NCBI GenBank assembly: GCA_013822765.1
Contig: PNKY01000004.1
Span: 336,114 to 400,113 of the forward strand
Length of the DNA stretch: 64,000 nt
Direction: 5' to 3'
DNA from: Rhodospirillum sp.
Lineage (GTDB): Bacteria > Pseudomonadota > Alphaproteobacteria > Dongiales > Dongiaceae
Shown here in pieces: positions 44,568 through 53,076 of the stretch (positions are counted from its first letter, which is position 1; each line of letters begins with the position of its first letter). The notes beneath the pieces were generated by a model. That model worked only from the letters and a program-made list of their open reading frames with translations, had not been told where the DNA came from and searched no databases. The translations under genes and the position numbers were made by a program.

Positions 44568-45761
44568 ATGGCGGAACCGACGGCAGCCGGCGGCCCGGCA
44601 GGAAAGATGGTCATCCGCAACGTCGGACTGATGCTGTCCGGCGACCTGCAGCGCCCGATCCTCGATGCCGATACGGTCATTGCGGACAAGGGCCGCATCG
44701 TCGCGGTCGGCAAGGAGCGTGATTTCGATCTCTCCGGCGCACAAGTCACGGTCGACGCCAAGGGAACGGCGCTCTCGCCCGGCCTGATCGACAGCCACGT
44801 CCATCCGGTGTTCGGCGACTGGACCCCCCGGCAGAGCCAGCTCGGCTGGATCGATTCGTTCCTGAACGGCGGCGTCACCACCATGATCTCGGCGGGCGAG
44901 GTGCATCTGCCCGGCCGCCCCAAGGACATCGTCGGGCTGAAGGCGCTCGCGATCACCGCGCAGCGCAGCTTCGATGCGTTCCGGCCCGGCGGCGTCAAGG
45001 TGCATGCCGGCGCGCCGGTGATCGAGAAGGGCATGGAGGAGCACGATTTCGCCGAGTTGGCCAAGGCCGGCGTGACGCTGCTGGGCGAAGTGGGTCTCGG
45101 CAGCGTCAAGGCCGGCGACGAAGCCAAGAAGATGGTGGCCTGGGCGCGCAAGCACGGCATCCAGTCGACCATCCACACCGGCGGGCCGTCGGTCCCGGGC
45201 TCGGGCTACATCGACAAGGACGTGGTGCTGGAAGCCGACGCCGACGTCATTGGCCACATCAATGGCGGCCACACCGCGCTCGACCTCAAGCAGATCGAAT
45301 GCCTGTGCGAGCAATGCGGCCGCGCGATCGAGATCGTGCACAACGGCAACGAGCTGGCCGGCCTGCACGCGGTCAAGGTCGCCAAGCAGCTGGGCCAGCT
45401 CGAGCGCGTCATCCTCGGCACCGATTCACCGGCGGGCTCGGGCGTTCAGCCGCTCGGCATCCTGCGGGTGATCGCCATGCTGTCGAGCTTCGGCGACCTG
45501 CCGGCCGAGCAGGTGTTCTGCTTTGCGACCGGCAACACCGCGCGCATCCGCAACCTCGACTGCGGGCTGCTGGAGCCGGGACGGTCGGCGGACTTCGTGT
45601 TCATGGACAGGGCGCAGCACAGCTCCGGCCGGGACCTGCTGGATTCCGTGCGCAAGGGCGACCTGCCCGGCATCGGCATGGTGGTGATCGACGGCGTGGT
45701 GCGCTGCCAGCGCTCGCGCAACACCCCGCCGGCGGACCGGGTGCCGGCCATCGCGCACTGA
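44568..45761 (+). CDS. ena: Enamidase (amidohydrolase superfamily)
   Basis: 397 aa. Amidohydrolase metal ligands are visible: the HxH pair in LIDSHVHPVFGDW, GEVGLGSVKAGDEAKK, a His in STIHTGGPSVPG, IGHINGGHTAL and the catalytic Asp in LGTDSPAGSG. It resembles the bifunctional Fe/Zn enamidase that hydrolyses 1,4,5,6-tetrahydro-6-oxonicotinate to 2-formylglutarate and ammonia. It closes the nicotinate operon, with a GGGAGG site before the ATG. Its stop lies 8 bp from the convergent DUF2235 gene. It is slightly longer than typical relatives because of a C-terminal tail. Confidence 0.87.
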   Translation: MAEPTAAGGPAGKMVIRNVGLMLSGDLQRPILDADTVIADKGRIVAVGKERDFDLSGAQVTVDAKGTALSPGLIDSHVHPVFGDWTPRQSQLGWIDSFLNGGVTTMISAGEVHLPGRPKDIVGLKALAITAQRSFDAFRPGGVKVHAGAPVIEKGMEEHDFAELAKAGVTLLGEVGLGSVKAGDEAKKMVAWARKHGIQSTIHTGGPSVPGSGYIDKDVVLEADADVIGHINGGHTALDLKQIECLCEQCGRAIEIVHNGNELAGLHAVKVAKQLGQLERVILGTDSPAGSGVQPLGILRVIAMLSSFGDLPAEQVFCFATGNTARIRNLDCGLLEPGRSADFVFMDRAQHSSGRDLLDSVRKGDLPGIGMVVIDGVVRCQRSRNTPPADRVPAIAH

Positions 45762-45769
45762 AGCTCAGC

Positions 45770-47299
45770 TCAGGTGAGCCGCGTGACCGTCAGCTGCACG
45801 CTGCCGCGGTTGTTGGTGTAGAAGTTCCACGCGTCGTTGGCATAACCGTAGAGATAGCCGCCGCGCGTCACTGCCACGCTGGCGAGTCCCTTGCCGATCT
45901 TCATGACTTCGTGGGTGACGTGGCCTGTCTCGTCGGTCTTGCCATCGGCGATCACGCCGACCAGGCAGAACCATGGGAAGTCCTCGTGGCGCTTGGTCAG
46001 CCAGAAATCCGCCGCTTTGCTGCCGGTCGCGCTCCGGAACAGGGATTCGGCCTGGCCGATCAGGCCGCCAATCACCTGGCCGATCTCGCCCGGCTGGAAC
46101 TTGCCGTCGTCGGTGCCCTCTGGCGAGCAGGCAACATTGCTGTCCAGCCATTCGCCGGTGGCCTCGAGCTTGTAGGTCGCGCCCGGCTCCATGAAGAGGC
46201 CGGTCGGATTCCACGGCATCATGGCGTAGATCGGGAAGCTCGCGGATTCGCCCTTCTTGAGCCGCTTGGTAGTGCGGTACGGCATCTGGGTCACGGGCGG
46301 GATCTTGCACCGTTCGGTGACCGAGGCGTGCAGGAACTGCGGGTCTGCGCTGTCGACCGCGGGGACGGCGCGCGGCTTGCTCGGCAGCAGCTTGAAGATG
46401 TCGGTCAATGAGTCGTGCAGCAGGTCGCGGCAGTCGGCCTTGATCTGCGCCTCGACGTCCGCATTGACCGCGAGCCGCTGTTCCTTGGCCTCCGCCAGCA
46501 TCCAGATCAGGCTGCCGTTGGCGAGCCCGATCTCGCGGTAGCCGCCGCCAACGTCGCTGTGTGCGCCGGGAAACCAGATCTGCTTGACGTCGCGGCCCTT
46601 GACGTTCGTCCACAAGGTCGGCTCGAAGCTCGCCCGCATCTCGTCGAGCGCGAGCGCGTGGCGCCCGTGCCTGACCAGCGGGTTGAGGTCCGTGTCATGG
46701 AATTTGTGCTTGCTCGGATCATCGATCAGGTTGAGCACGCCGAGGTGATCGGGGATGCCGAGCGCGCCGACGGTGTCCCAGACGCCGATGAAATGCACCG
46801 GCACGTCGAGGCCTGCGTCGCCGGTCTTGAACGTGTAGCCCTTGTCGACAAAGGCCTGCCGCTTTGCGCCTTTCACGCGATAGCCGTTGTCGAACACATC
46901 GTCGATCCGCTTCCAGATCTCGCTCTCGGTCAATCCGGCGGGGTCAAGCAGGCCGAAGCGCGTCGTCATGCCGCCCAGGCTGCGCGCCGTGTAGGCGCCG
47001 CGGCTGAATCCGAACAGGAAGATCAGGTCGCGGGCGCTGTAGTTGCTGCACAACCAGCGATAGCCGCTCTTGATGTTGCGATCGAGCCCGAGACCGATGC
47101 CGCCACCGAGAACCCTGCTGACCGCCCCGCCGTCGGTGCCGACTCCCGGGTGGTAATATTTCTTCTGCTCGACGCCATCCCTGTCACGCTCGGCCACCAG
47201 ATTGAACAGCCGCACGACATTGGTCGGGGTGGGAATGCCGCCATCCTGTTGATCGGCGGTGTTCCAGGTTCCGTCGCAGCAAACGATGAGATTCGCCAT
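45770..47299 (-). CDS. DUF2235 alpha/beta hydrolase with C-terminal LecA-like lectin domain
   Basis: 509 aa. Residues ~1-310 are a DUF2235 hydrolase (family of the Tle1 T6SS phospholipases): VCCDGTWNT, nucleophile Ser99 in FLFGFSRGAYTARSLGG, GVWDTVGALG and FPGAHSDVGGGY supply a Ser-Asp-His triad. The last ~120 residues resemble the LecA (PA-IL) galactophilic lectin fold: YKLEATGEWLDSN, LVGVIADG and YGYANDAWNFYTNNRGSVQL, with the Asp/Asn positions LecA uses for calcium and sugar. There is no signal peptide. No T6SS or immunity gene is adjacent. The ATG at 47299 follows GGGGGG. Confidence 0.82.
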   Translation of the reverse strand: MANLIVCCDGTWNTADQQDGGIPTPTNVVRLFNLVAERDRDGVEQKKYYHPGVGTDGGAVSRVLGGGIGLGLDRNIKSGYRWLCSNYSARDLIFLFGFSRGAYTARSLGGMTTRFGLLDPAGLTESEIWKRIDDVFDNGYRVKGAKRQAFVDKGYTFKTGDAGLDVPVHFIGVWDTVGALGIPDHLGVLNLIDDPSKHKFHDTDLNPLVRHGRHALALDEMRASFEPTLWTNVKGRDVKQIWFPGAHSDVGGGYREIGLANGSLIWMLAEAKEQRLAVNADVEAQIKADCRDLLHDSLTDIFKLLPSKPRAVPAVDSADPQFLHASVTERCKIPPVTQMPYRTTKRLKKGESASFPIYAMMPWNPTGLFMEPGATYKLEATGEWLDSNVACSPEGTDDGKFQPGEIGQVIGGLIGQAESLFRSATGSKAADFWLTKRHEDFPWFCLVGVIADGKTDETGHVTHEVMKIGKGLASVAVTRGGYLYGYANDAWNFYTNNRGSVQLTVTRLT

Positions 47300-47437
47300 G
47301 ATGCCCCCCATGATATTGAGCCCGGCGCTAGACCGCGCTTTTGTAGCACCATCAGCTGCGGGACCGGAGGACAGGCCCAGGAAAAAGCGTTAAACTTGGA
47401 AACTATTATGGGAGTGTGCAGCCTCCGGAGGCATACA

Positions 47438-47980
47438 ATGCTTCGAACAATCACATGTCTGATGGTGGTCCTGATGGCGATTCCTTCGGCGCAAGCGGCC
47501 GACAAAACGGCCCACGATTTCTCCTTCACCGCAATCGACGGCGGCCCGCTGCCGCTCAATGACTTCAAGGGCAAGGCGGTCCTGGTCGTGAACACTGCTT
47601 CGGAATGCGGCTACACCCCGCAATATAAGGACCTGCAGGCCGTGTGGGAGCGCTACCGCGATCGTGGCCTCGTGGTGCTCGGCGTTCCGTCGAATGATTT
47701 CGGTGGCCAGGAGCCGGGGACCGAGGCCGAGATCAAACGCTTCTGCGAGCGGCAATACGCGGTCGACTTCCCGTTGGCCGCTAAGGAGCATGTCTCCGGC
47801 GGCGCGGCGCATCCGTTCTACCAGTGGGCGGCCGCGGTGGCGGGCGAAGCCGCCGCGCCGCGCTGGAACTTCCACAAGTATCTCGTCGGGCCGGACGGCG
47901 AGTTCGCCGCCTGGTTCCCGACCAAGACCTCGCCGACCGCCAAGGATGTGACGGCGGCGATCGAAGAGGCGCTTCCTTAG
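47438..47980 (+). CDS. Secreted Cys-type glutathione peroxidase
   Basis: 180 aa. A signal peptide (about 1-20, LMVVLMAIPSAQAA) precedes a thioredoxin-fold peroxidase. The active site is NTASECGYTPQY (Cys rather than selenocysteine), with VPSNDFGGQEPG and RWNFHKYLV supplying the conserved Gln, Trp and Asn. It should reduce peroxides in the periplasm, in practice often with thioredoxin. A CGGAGG site precedes the ATG at 47438. The stop overlaps that of the convergent TerC gene by 4 nt. Confidence 0.9.
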   Translation: MLRTITCLMVVLMAIPSAQAADKTAHDFSFTAIDGGPLPLNDFKGKAVLVVNTASECGYTPQYKDLQAVWERYRDRGLVVLGVPSNDFGGQEPGTEAEIKRFCERQYAVDFPLAAKEHVSGGAAHPFYQWAAAVAGEAAAPRWNFHKYLVGPDGEFAAWFPTKTSPTAKDVTAAIEEALP

Positions 47981-48726
47981 ACGACCCGCTCGCCGCTGTC
48001 TGCCTTGCGCGCGGCCTTGCGGCGCGCCACCAGGTTGAGCGCCTCGACGCCCGCCGAGAAGGCGATCGCGAAGTAGATGTAGCCCTTCGGGATGTGGAAG
48101 TGCAGCGCCTCCGCGATCAGGGCCGTGCCGATCAGCAGCAGGAATGACAGGCACAGCATCTTCACGGTCGGATGGTTGTGCACGAAGCGGCCGACCGGCG
48201 CAGCGGCCACCAGCATGACGATCATCGCCACCACCACCGCCGCCACCATGATGACGAGGCTGTTCGCCATGCCGACCGCGGTGATGACCGAGTCCAACGA
48301 GAACACAATGTCGAGGATCGCGATCTGGATGATCGCGGCGGTGAACGATAGATAGGTGCGCTTGCCGCCCGCTTCGCCTTCGCCCTCGACCGAGTGGTGG
48401 ATCTCCATGGTCGCCTTGACCAGCAGGAAGATGCCGCCGCCGCCGAGGATGATGTCGCGCCAGGACAGCTCGTAGCCCCAAAGATTGGCGATCGGCGTCA
48501 CCAGGCCCGCGACCCAGGAGATCGAGAACAGCAGTCCGAGGCGAGTGAGCAGCGCCAACACCAGGCCCCAGCGCCGCGCCGAATCCTGCTGCTCCGGCTT
48601 GCAGCGCGAGGCGACGATCTGCACGAACATCAGATTATCGATGCCGAGCACGATCTCGAGCGCGGCCAGGGTCGCGAACGCGGCCAGGGCCTCGGCTGTC
48701 AGGATCTCCGCCATCAATTCGGACAT
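47977..48726 (-). CDS. TerC-family integral membrane protein
   Basis: 249 aa with about seven hydrophobic segments. Family hallmarks are ALEIVLGIDNLMFVQIVAS and ILDIVFSLDSVITAVGM, each with a conserved membrane Asp, and the C-terminal SFLLLIGTALIAEALHFHIPKGYIYF. TerC/YgdQ/Alx relatives are linked to tellurite resistance and manganese export. The gene has a GC-rich hairpin in its leader, as many riboregulated relatives do. The substrate is not known. Confidence 0.9.
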   Translation of the reverse strand: MSELMAEILTAEALAAFATLAALEIVLGIDNLMFVQIVASRCKPEQQDSARRWGLVLALLTRLGLLFSISWVAGLVTPIANLWGYELSWRDIILGGGGIFLLVKATMEIHHSVEGEGEAGGKRTYLSFTAAIIQIAILDIVFSLDSVITAVGMANSLVIMVAAVVVAMIVMLVAAAPVGRFVHNHPTVKMLCLSFLLLIGTALIAEALHFHIPKGYIYFAIAFSAGVEALNLVARRKAARKADSGERVV

Positions 48727-48755
48727 TGGTCTCCCATCCCCTAGAGCAACAAAGG

Positions 48756-48790
48756 CGGCCGCGTCGCCCCTCGCGAGGGTGGCGCGGCCG
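48756..48790 (-). promoter_or_regulatory. Hairpin in the 5' leader of the TerC-family gene
   Basis: CGGCCGCG (48756-48763) pairs with CGCGGCCG (48783-48790), enclosing a nested palindrome CCTCGCGAGG (48769-48778). It is 30 bp before the terC start. TATAT at about 48801-48806 on the same strand could be the -10. Leaders of terC/alx genes are often manganese or pH riboregulators, but I do not see the full conserved core of a known riboswitch. The rest of 48791-48962 holds no gene I can support. Confidence 0.35.
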
Positions 48791-48962
48791 GTGTCCCGTC
48801 ATATAGGGGGCCATCGCGGCTTTTGCCAGCGGGACCCCGGCCAGAACCGCGCGGTTTTCTCCTAGAACCGACCATCTCCAACCACCCAACGCCAGGAATC
48901 GGCCGGTATTTGCGCCCGGATCGGCCTTGCCCTAGGGTCTCGCGAAAAGGGGAAGACGCGCC

Positions 48963-50150
48963 ATGAAGGCAAAGGACATCCAGGTTTTCATCGTCGGCAA
49001 TCCGCCGCCCAGCTTCGGCGGCCGCTACTTCATTCTGGTGAAGCTGACGACCGACAACGGCATCGCCGGGATCGGCGAGATCTACTGCGACAGCTTCGGC
49101 CCGCAGGTCATCAAGGCGATGGCCGAGGACGTGTTCGGCCGCTACGTCGCCGGCATGGATCCGTTCCACATCGAGAGCCTGTGGCGCAAGGTCTACAGCA
49201 GCGGCTACTCGCAGCGCCCCGACCCGTCGCTGATCGGCGTGCTGTCGGGCATCGAGATCGCGCTGTGGGACATCCTCGGCAAGGCGACCGGCAAGCCGGT
49301 GTACGAGCTCCTGGGCGGACGCGTGCATGAGCGGTTGCGCAGCTACACCTACATCTATCCGCAAGCTGGCGAGGACGAGAGCATCTATCACAACGCCGAG
49401 CTGTCGGCGAAGCGCGCGGCGGAGTATGTGAAACAGGGCTTCACCGCGTTGAAGTTCGATCCCGTCACGCCCTACACCGCGTTCGATCCGCGCCAGCCCT
49501 CGCTGGAGGCGCTGGATCGCGCCGAGAAATTCTGCCGGCTGCTGCGCGAGGCGGTCGGCAGCAAGGCCGACTTGCTGTTCGGCACGCATGGACAATTCAC
49601 CGCGTCCGGCGCGCTCCGGCTCGCCAAGCGCATCGAGCCGTACGATCCACTGTGGTTCGAGGAGCCGACGCCGCCGGAGATGCCGGAGGAGATGGCGCTG
49701 GTCGCGCGCGGCACCTCGATCCCGGTCGCGACCGGCGAGCGGCTCTGCACCAAATACGAATTCGCCCGCGTGCTGGAATGCCGGGCCGCCTCGATCTTGC
49801 AGATGGCGCTCGGCCGCGTCGGCGGCATCTGGGAAGCCAAGAAGATCGCGGCCATGGCGGAAACCCACTATGCGCAGATCGCGCCGCATCTCTATTGCGG
49901 CCCGGTGGAAGGCGCGGCGAACATCCAGTTCGCCGCTTCGCTGCCGAACTTCCTGATCCTCGAAAGCATCCAGACCTGGAGCGGCTTCCATTCGCAGCTG
50001 CTGAAGAAGCCGATCCGCTGGGAGGATGGCTACGTGATCCCCTCGACCGAGCCGGGTCTCGGCATCGAGCTTAATGAGGCGGTCGCGCTGGCTAATCCCT
50101 ACACCGGCGACCGGCTGCATCTCGAGATGACCAATCATCCGGTGCCTTGA
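48963..50150 (+). CDS. Mandelate racemase/muconate lactonizing enzyme family protein (enolase superfamily)
   Basis: 395 aa. The capping domain (about 1-125) ends GIEIALWDILGKATGKPVYE. The barrel domain has Lys/Asp in FTALKFDP, metal ligands in LWFEEPTPPE and ATGERLCT, and a His in APHLYCGPVEGAAN. The usual first metal-ligand position (D-x-N/H) reads GTHGQ here, so that Asp is replaced. Superfamily members dehydrate or cycloisomerise sugar acids by abstracting an alpha proton. The substrate is unknown. The TGA overlaps the next gene's ATG (TGATG). Confidence 0.85.
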   Translation: MKAKDIQVFIVGNPPPSFGGRYFILVKLTTDNGIAGIGEIYCDSFGPQVIKAMAEDVFGRYVAGMDPFHIESLWRKVYSSGYSQRPDPSLIGVLSGIEIALWDILGKATGKPVYELLGGRVHERLRSYTYIYPQAGEDESIYHNAELSAKRAAEYVKQGFTALKFDPVTPYTAFDPRQPSLEALDRAEKFCRLLREAVGSKADLLFGTHGQFTASGALRLAKRIEPYDPLWFEEPTPPEMPEEMALVARGTSIPVATGERLCTKYEFARVLECRAASILQMALGRVGGIWEAKKIAAMAETHYAQIAPHLYCGPVEGAANIQFAASLPNFLILESIQTWSGFHSQLLKKPIRWEDGYVIPSTEPGLGIELNEAVALANPYTGDRLHLEMTNHPVP

Positions 50151-51061
50151 TGCGCTACGGCTATATCGGCCTCGGTCATCTCGGCGGACATCTGGCCGCG
50201 AGCCTGCTGCGCAACGGATTTGCGCTGACGGTACATGATCGCGATCGCGCCGCGGCGGAACCGCTGATCGCCAAAGGCGCCGCGTGGGCGGACAGCCCGA
50301 AGGCGTTGGCCGCGCGCTGCGATGCCGTCATCACCTGCCTGCCGTCGCCGGCGGTCAGCGAAGCGGTGCTCGCCGGACCCGATGGCATTCTCGCAGGTCT
50401 TGCCAACGGCGGCGCCTGGATCGAGATGAGCACGCTGGGTCGCGATGAGATCCAGCGTCTCGCGGCGCTCGCGGCGGCAAAAGGCATCGCGGTGCTCGAA
50501 TGCCCGGTGACCGGCGGTGTCCACAAGGCGGCGGACGGCGAGATCACGGTGCTGGTCGGCGGCGACCAAACGCTGTTCGAGCGCCACCAGCCGGCGCTGC
50601 AGGCCATGGGCGGCGCGATCTTCCACATGGGCCCGCTGGGCTCGGCCGCGGTCATCAAGGTCATCACCAACATGCTCGCCTTCGTCCACCTAGTTGCGGC
50701 GGGCGAGGCGCTGATGCTGGCGAAGAAGGGCGGCCTCGACCTCGGTCAGGCGTTCCATGCGATCCGCGCCAGCTCCGGCAACAGCTTCGTTCATGAAACC
50801 GAGAGCCAGCTGGTCCTCAACGGCAGCTACGACATCGGCTTCACCATGGATCTCGCCTGCAAGGACCTTGGCTTCGCCATGGGCATGAGCCGCGAGTTCG
50901 GCGTTCCCCTCGAATTGGCGCGCCGGACCGCGGAGATTTTCCAGCAGGGCCGCACGGCCTATGGCGGTGTGGCGCAATCGACCCAGATCGTGAAGTTGCT
51001 GGAGGATGCGCTCGGAACCGATTTGCGCGCGCCCGGGTTTCCCGCCAGACTGACCGACTAG
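50150..51061 (+). CDS. NAD(P)-dependent beta-hydroxyacid dehydrogenase (3-hydroxyisobutyrate dehydrogenase family)
   Basis: 303 aa. The N-terminal Rossmann fold is MRYGYIGLGHLGGHLAASLL. The substrate-binding segment CPVTGGVHKAADGEI and the catalytic Lys region LGSAAVIKVITNMLAFVHL are typical, followed by the all-helical domain. Relatives oxidise beta-hydroxyacids such as 3-hydroxyisobutyrate, tartronate semialdehyde or 2-(hydroxymethyl)glutarate. It is coupled to the enolase-superfamily gene, so it may act on that pathway's product. The 2-(hydroxymethyl)glutarate link to nicotinate breakdown is only a possibility. Confidence 0.87.
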   Translation: MRYGYIGLGHLGGHLAASLLRNGFALTVHDRDRAAAEPLIAKGAAWADSPKALAARCDAVITCLPSPAVSEAVLAGPDGILAGLANGGAWIEMSTLGRDEIQRLAALAAAKGIAVLECPVTGGVHKAADGEITVLVGGDQTLFERHQPALQAMGGAIFHMGPLGSAAVIKVITNMLAFVHLVAAGEALMLAKKGGLDLGQAFHAIRASSGNSFVHETESQLVLNGSYDIGFTMDLACKDLGFAMGMSREFGVPLELARRTAEIFQQGRTAYGGVAQSTQIVKLLEDALGTDLRAPGFPARLTD

Positions 51062-51095
51062 ATCGTTTCCACATCGTCGAACGGTGGGGTCTGCA

Positions 51096-51842
51096 ATGCA
51101 CGGCATCCGGTTCGCCCTGGCTCTTGCTTGCACGATCTGGAGCGGTGCGGCCCTCGCGCAGGACGTCAACCGCCAGCGCGTCGACGTGGCGCTGGTGCTG
51201 ACGGTCGATGCCTCCGGCAGCATCGACACCCCGGAATTCCAGCTGCAGAAGGAGGGCATCGCCGGCGCGGTCGCCGATCCTGAAGTACTGTCGACCATCC
51301 GCTCGGGCCGCAACGGCCGCATCGCCATCGCCTATGTCGAATGGGGTGCCCCCGGCGGTGCGCAGCTGATGGTGGATTGGATGCTGGTCGAGGACGCGGT
51401 GAGTGCCGCAGCCTTCGGCAACGCCGTGCTGCAGGCGCCGCGCTCGATCCAGAGCTACAACGCCATCGGCGACGCAATTGACCTTGCGGTCAGACTCTTC
51501 GACGTCTGCCCGTGCCAGCCGACGCGGCGCATCATCGACGTCTCCGGCGACAATCCGGACAACCGCAGCCACCATCCCGCGCCGCTGGCGCGCGACATGG
51601 CGGTGGCCGCCGGCATCACCATCAACGCCCTCGCGATCGTGCAGGATGGACGCCTCGGCGCCGAAGGAAAGCCCTGGCTGGTCGAAACCTATGAACGGAC
51701 CGTGATCGGCGGTTTCGCCGCGTTCGCCATCGCTGCCAACAGCCGGGCGGACTTCGCCCGCGCCCTGCGCGAGAAGATGGTGCTGGAGATCTCCGGAATT
51801 GCACCGGAACCGCACCAGGACTTGGCTGCGGAGATCGACTGA
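51096..51842 (+). CDS. DUF1194 (von Willebrand A-like) secreted protein
   Basis: 248 aa. A signal peptide (about 1-20, FALALACTIWSGAALAQ) is followed by a vWA-like domain with the metal-site signature VLTVDASGSID and IIDVSGDNPDN. This matches DUF1194 proteins, exported proteins of unknown function frequent in alphaproteobacteria. I use the ATG at 51096 with GGTGGGG upstream. There is no clear partner; it precedes the polyamine-type ABC operon by about 140 bp on the same strand. Confidence 0.85.
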   Translation: MHGIRFALALACTIWSGAALAQDVNRQRVDVALVLTVDASGSIDTPEFQLQKEGIAGAVADPEVLSTIRSGRNGRIAIAYVEWGAPGGAQLMVDWMLVEDAVSAAAFGNAVLQAPRSIQSYNAIGDAIDLAVRLFDVCPCQPTRRIIDVSGDNPDNRSHHPAPLARDMAVAAGITINALAIVQDGRLGAEGKPWLVETYERTVIGGFAAFAIAANSRADFARALREKMVLEISGIAPEPHQDLAAEID

Positions 51843-51981
51843 ACCAATGAACCAAGGGCCAGGGGCGGCATGACCCTTCCGTGGCATTGACAGGCGAGGA
51901 AGCCGACCGGCACATTGTCGCCGAGGCTTTGCGTTAAACGACAAAAAACACCAAAGAGACTAAATTCTTGCGGGGGACATG

Positions 51982-53076
51982 ATGGCCTCGGCCGCGGCCG
52001 TAGAAGCGAAAGGCGTCACCAAGGTATTTGGCGCCGGGCAGGATGCTGTCCGGGCACTGGACGGGGTGTCCGTCACCATCCGCCAGAACGAATTCTTCAC
52101 CTTGCTTGGCCCCTCGGGCTGCGGAAAGACCACGCTGCTTCGCCTGATCGCCGGCTTCGAGTTCCCGAACGAAGGCGAGATCCTGCTCTATGGCGAGGAC
52201 ATCGCGCCGCTGCCGCCGTTCAAGCGGCCGGTCAACACCGTGTTCCAGAACTATTCGCTCTTCCCGCACATGACGGTCGGCCAGAATATCGGCTTCGGTC
52301 TCGAGATGCTTGGCAAGCCGAAGGCCGAGGTGGCGGCGCGCGTCACCGAGATGCTGCGTCTGGTGCGCATGGAAGAACTGCGCAACCGCAAGACCAGCCA
52401 GATCTCCGGCGGGCAGCAGCAACGCGTGGCGCTGGCCCGCGCGCTCGCGCCGCAGCCCAAGGTGCTGCTGCTGGACGAGCCGCTATCCGCGCTCGACTTC
52501 AAGCTGCGCAAGGACATGCAGATCGAGCTGAAGAGGCTGCAGAACGAGACCGGCATCACGTTCATCTTCGTCACCCACGACCAGGAAGAAGCGCTGACGA
52601 TGTCCGACCGCGTCGCGGTCATGTCCAAGGGCCACATCCTGCAGATCGGCAGCCCGCGCGAGATCTACGATCATCCGGCGGAACGCTTCGTCGCCAATTT
52701 CATCGGCGAGACCAACTTCCTGCAGGCTGAGCTGGCGGGCACCAGCGGCGGCAAGGCCAACGTGCGCCTCACCTGCGGCGGCGCCGCGCTCGCGGCCACC
52801 CTGCCGCAGGGGTTCGCGCCCAAGGACAAGGTGACCGTGGTGGTGCGGCCGGAGCATGCGCAGATCGTCGGCAACGGCACCCAGGCGACGCTCAGCGGCA
52901 AGCTGGAGCACGTGGTCTATTTCGGCACCGACACCCACTTCCACGTGCGGCTGCAGGACGGCAGCGAGTTCATCGTGCGCCAGCAGAACAGCCGGGCTAA
53001 GCCGAACAGCCTCGCCCCCGGCGACCAGGCGGGCATCGTGATCGACGACAATTCGGCCCAGGTGCTGAGGGACTGA
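51982..53076 (+). CDS. potA: Spermidine/putrescine-type ABC transporter ATPase
   Basis: 364 aa. Walker A is GPSGCGKTT, the signature is ISGGQQQRV, Walker B is VLLLDEP and the switch His is in [20 protein letters not shown] domain follows at the C-terminus (about 270-364). There are two adjacent ATGs; the second (51982) has better spacing from the GGGGGA at 51972-51977. It is first in the order ATPase-permease-permease-binding protein, typical of PotABCD. A TTGACA box at about 51887 may be part of its promoter. Confidence 0.92.
   Translation: MASAAAVEAKGVTKVFGAGQDAVRALDGVSVTIRQNEFFTLLGPSGCGKTTLLRLIAGFEFPNEGEILLYGEDIAPLPPFKRPVNTVFQNYSLFPHMTVGQNIGFGLEMLGKPKAEVAARVTEMLRLVRMEELRNRKTSQISGGQQQRVALARALAPQPKVLLLDEPLSALDFKLRKDMQIELKRLQNETGITFIFVTHDQEEALTMSDRVAVMSKGHILQIGSPREIYDHPAERFVANFIGETNFLQAELAGTSGGKANVRLTCGGAALAATLPQGFAPKDKVTVVVRPEHAQIVGNGTQATLSGKLEHVVYFGTDTHFHVRLQDGSEFIVRQQNSRAKPNSLAPGDQAGIVIDDNSAQVLRD

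Noticed and set aside
51887..51978. Possible sigma-54 promoter (GGCAC...) before the polyamine operon
   Set aside because: The GG-N10-GC spacing does not hold on inspection. Only a TTGACA-like -35 is left, without a convincing -10.
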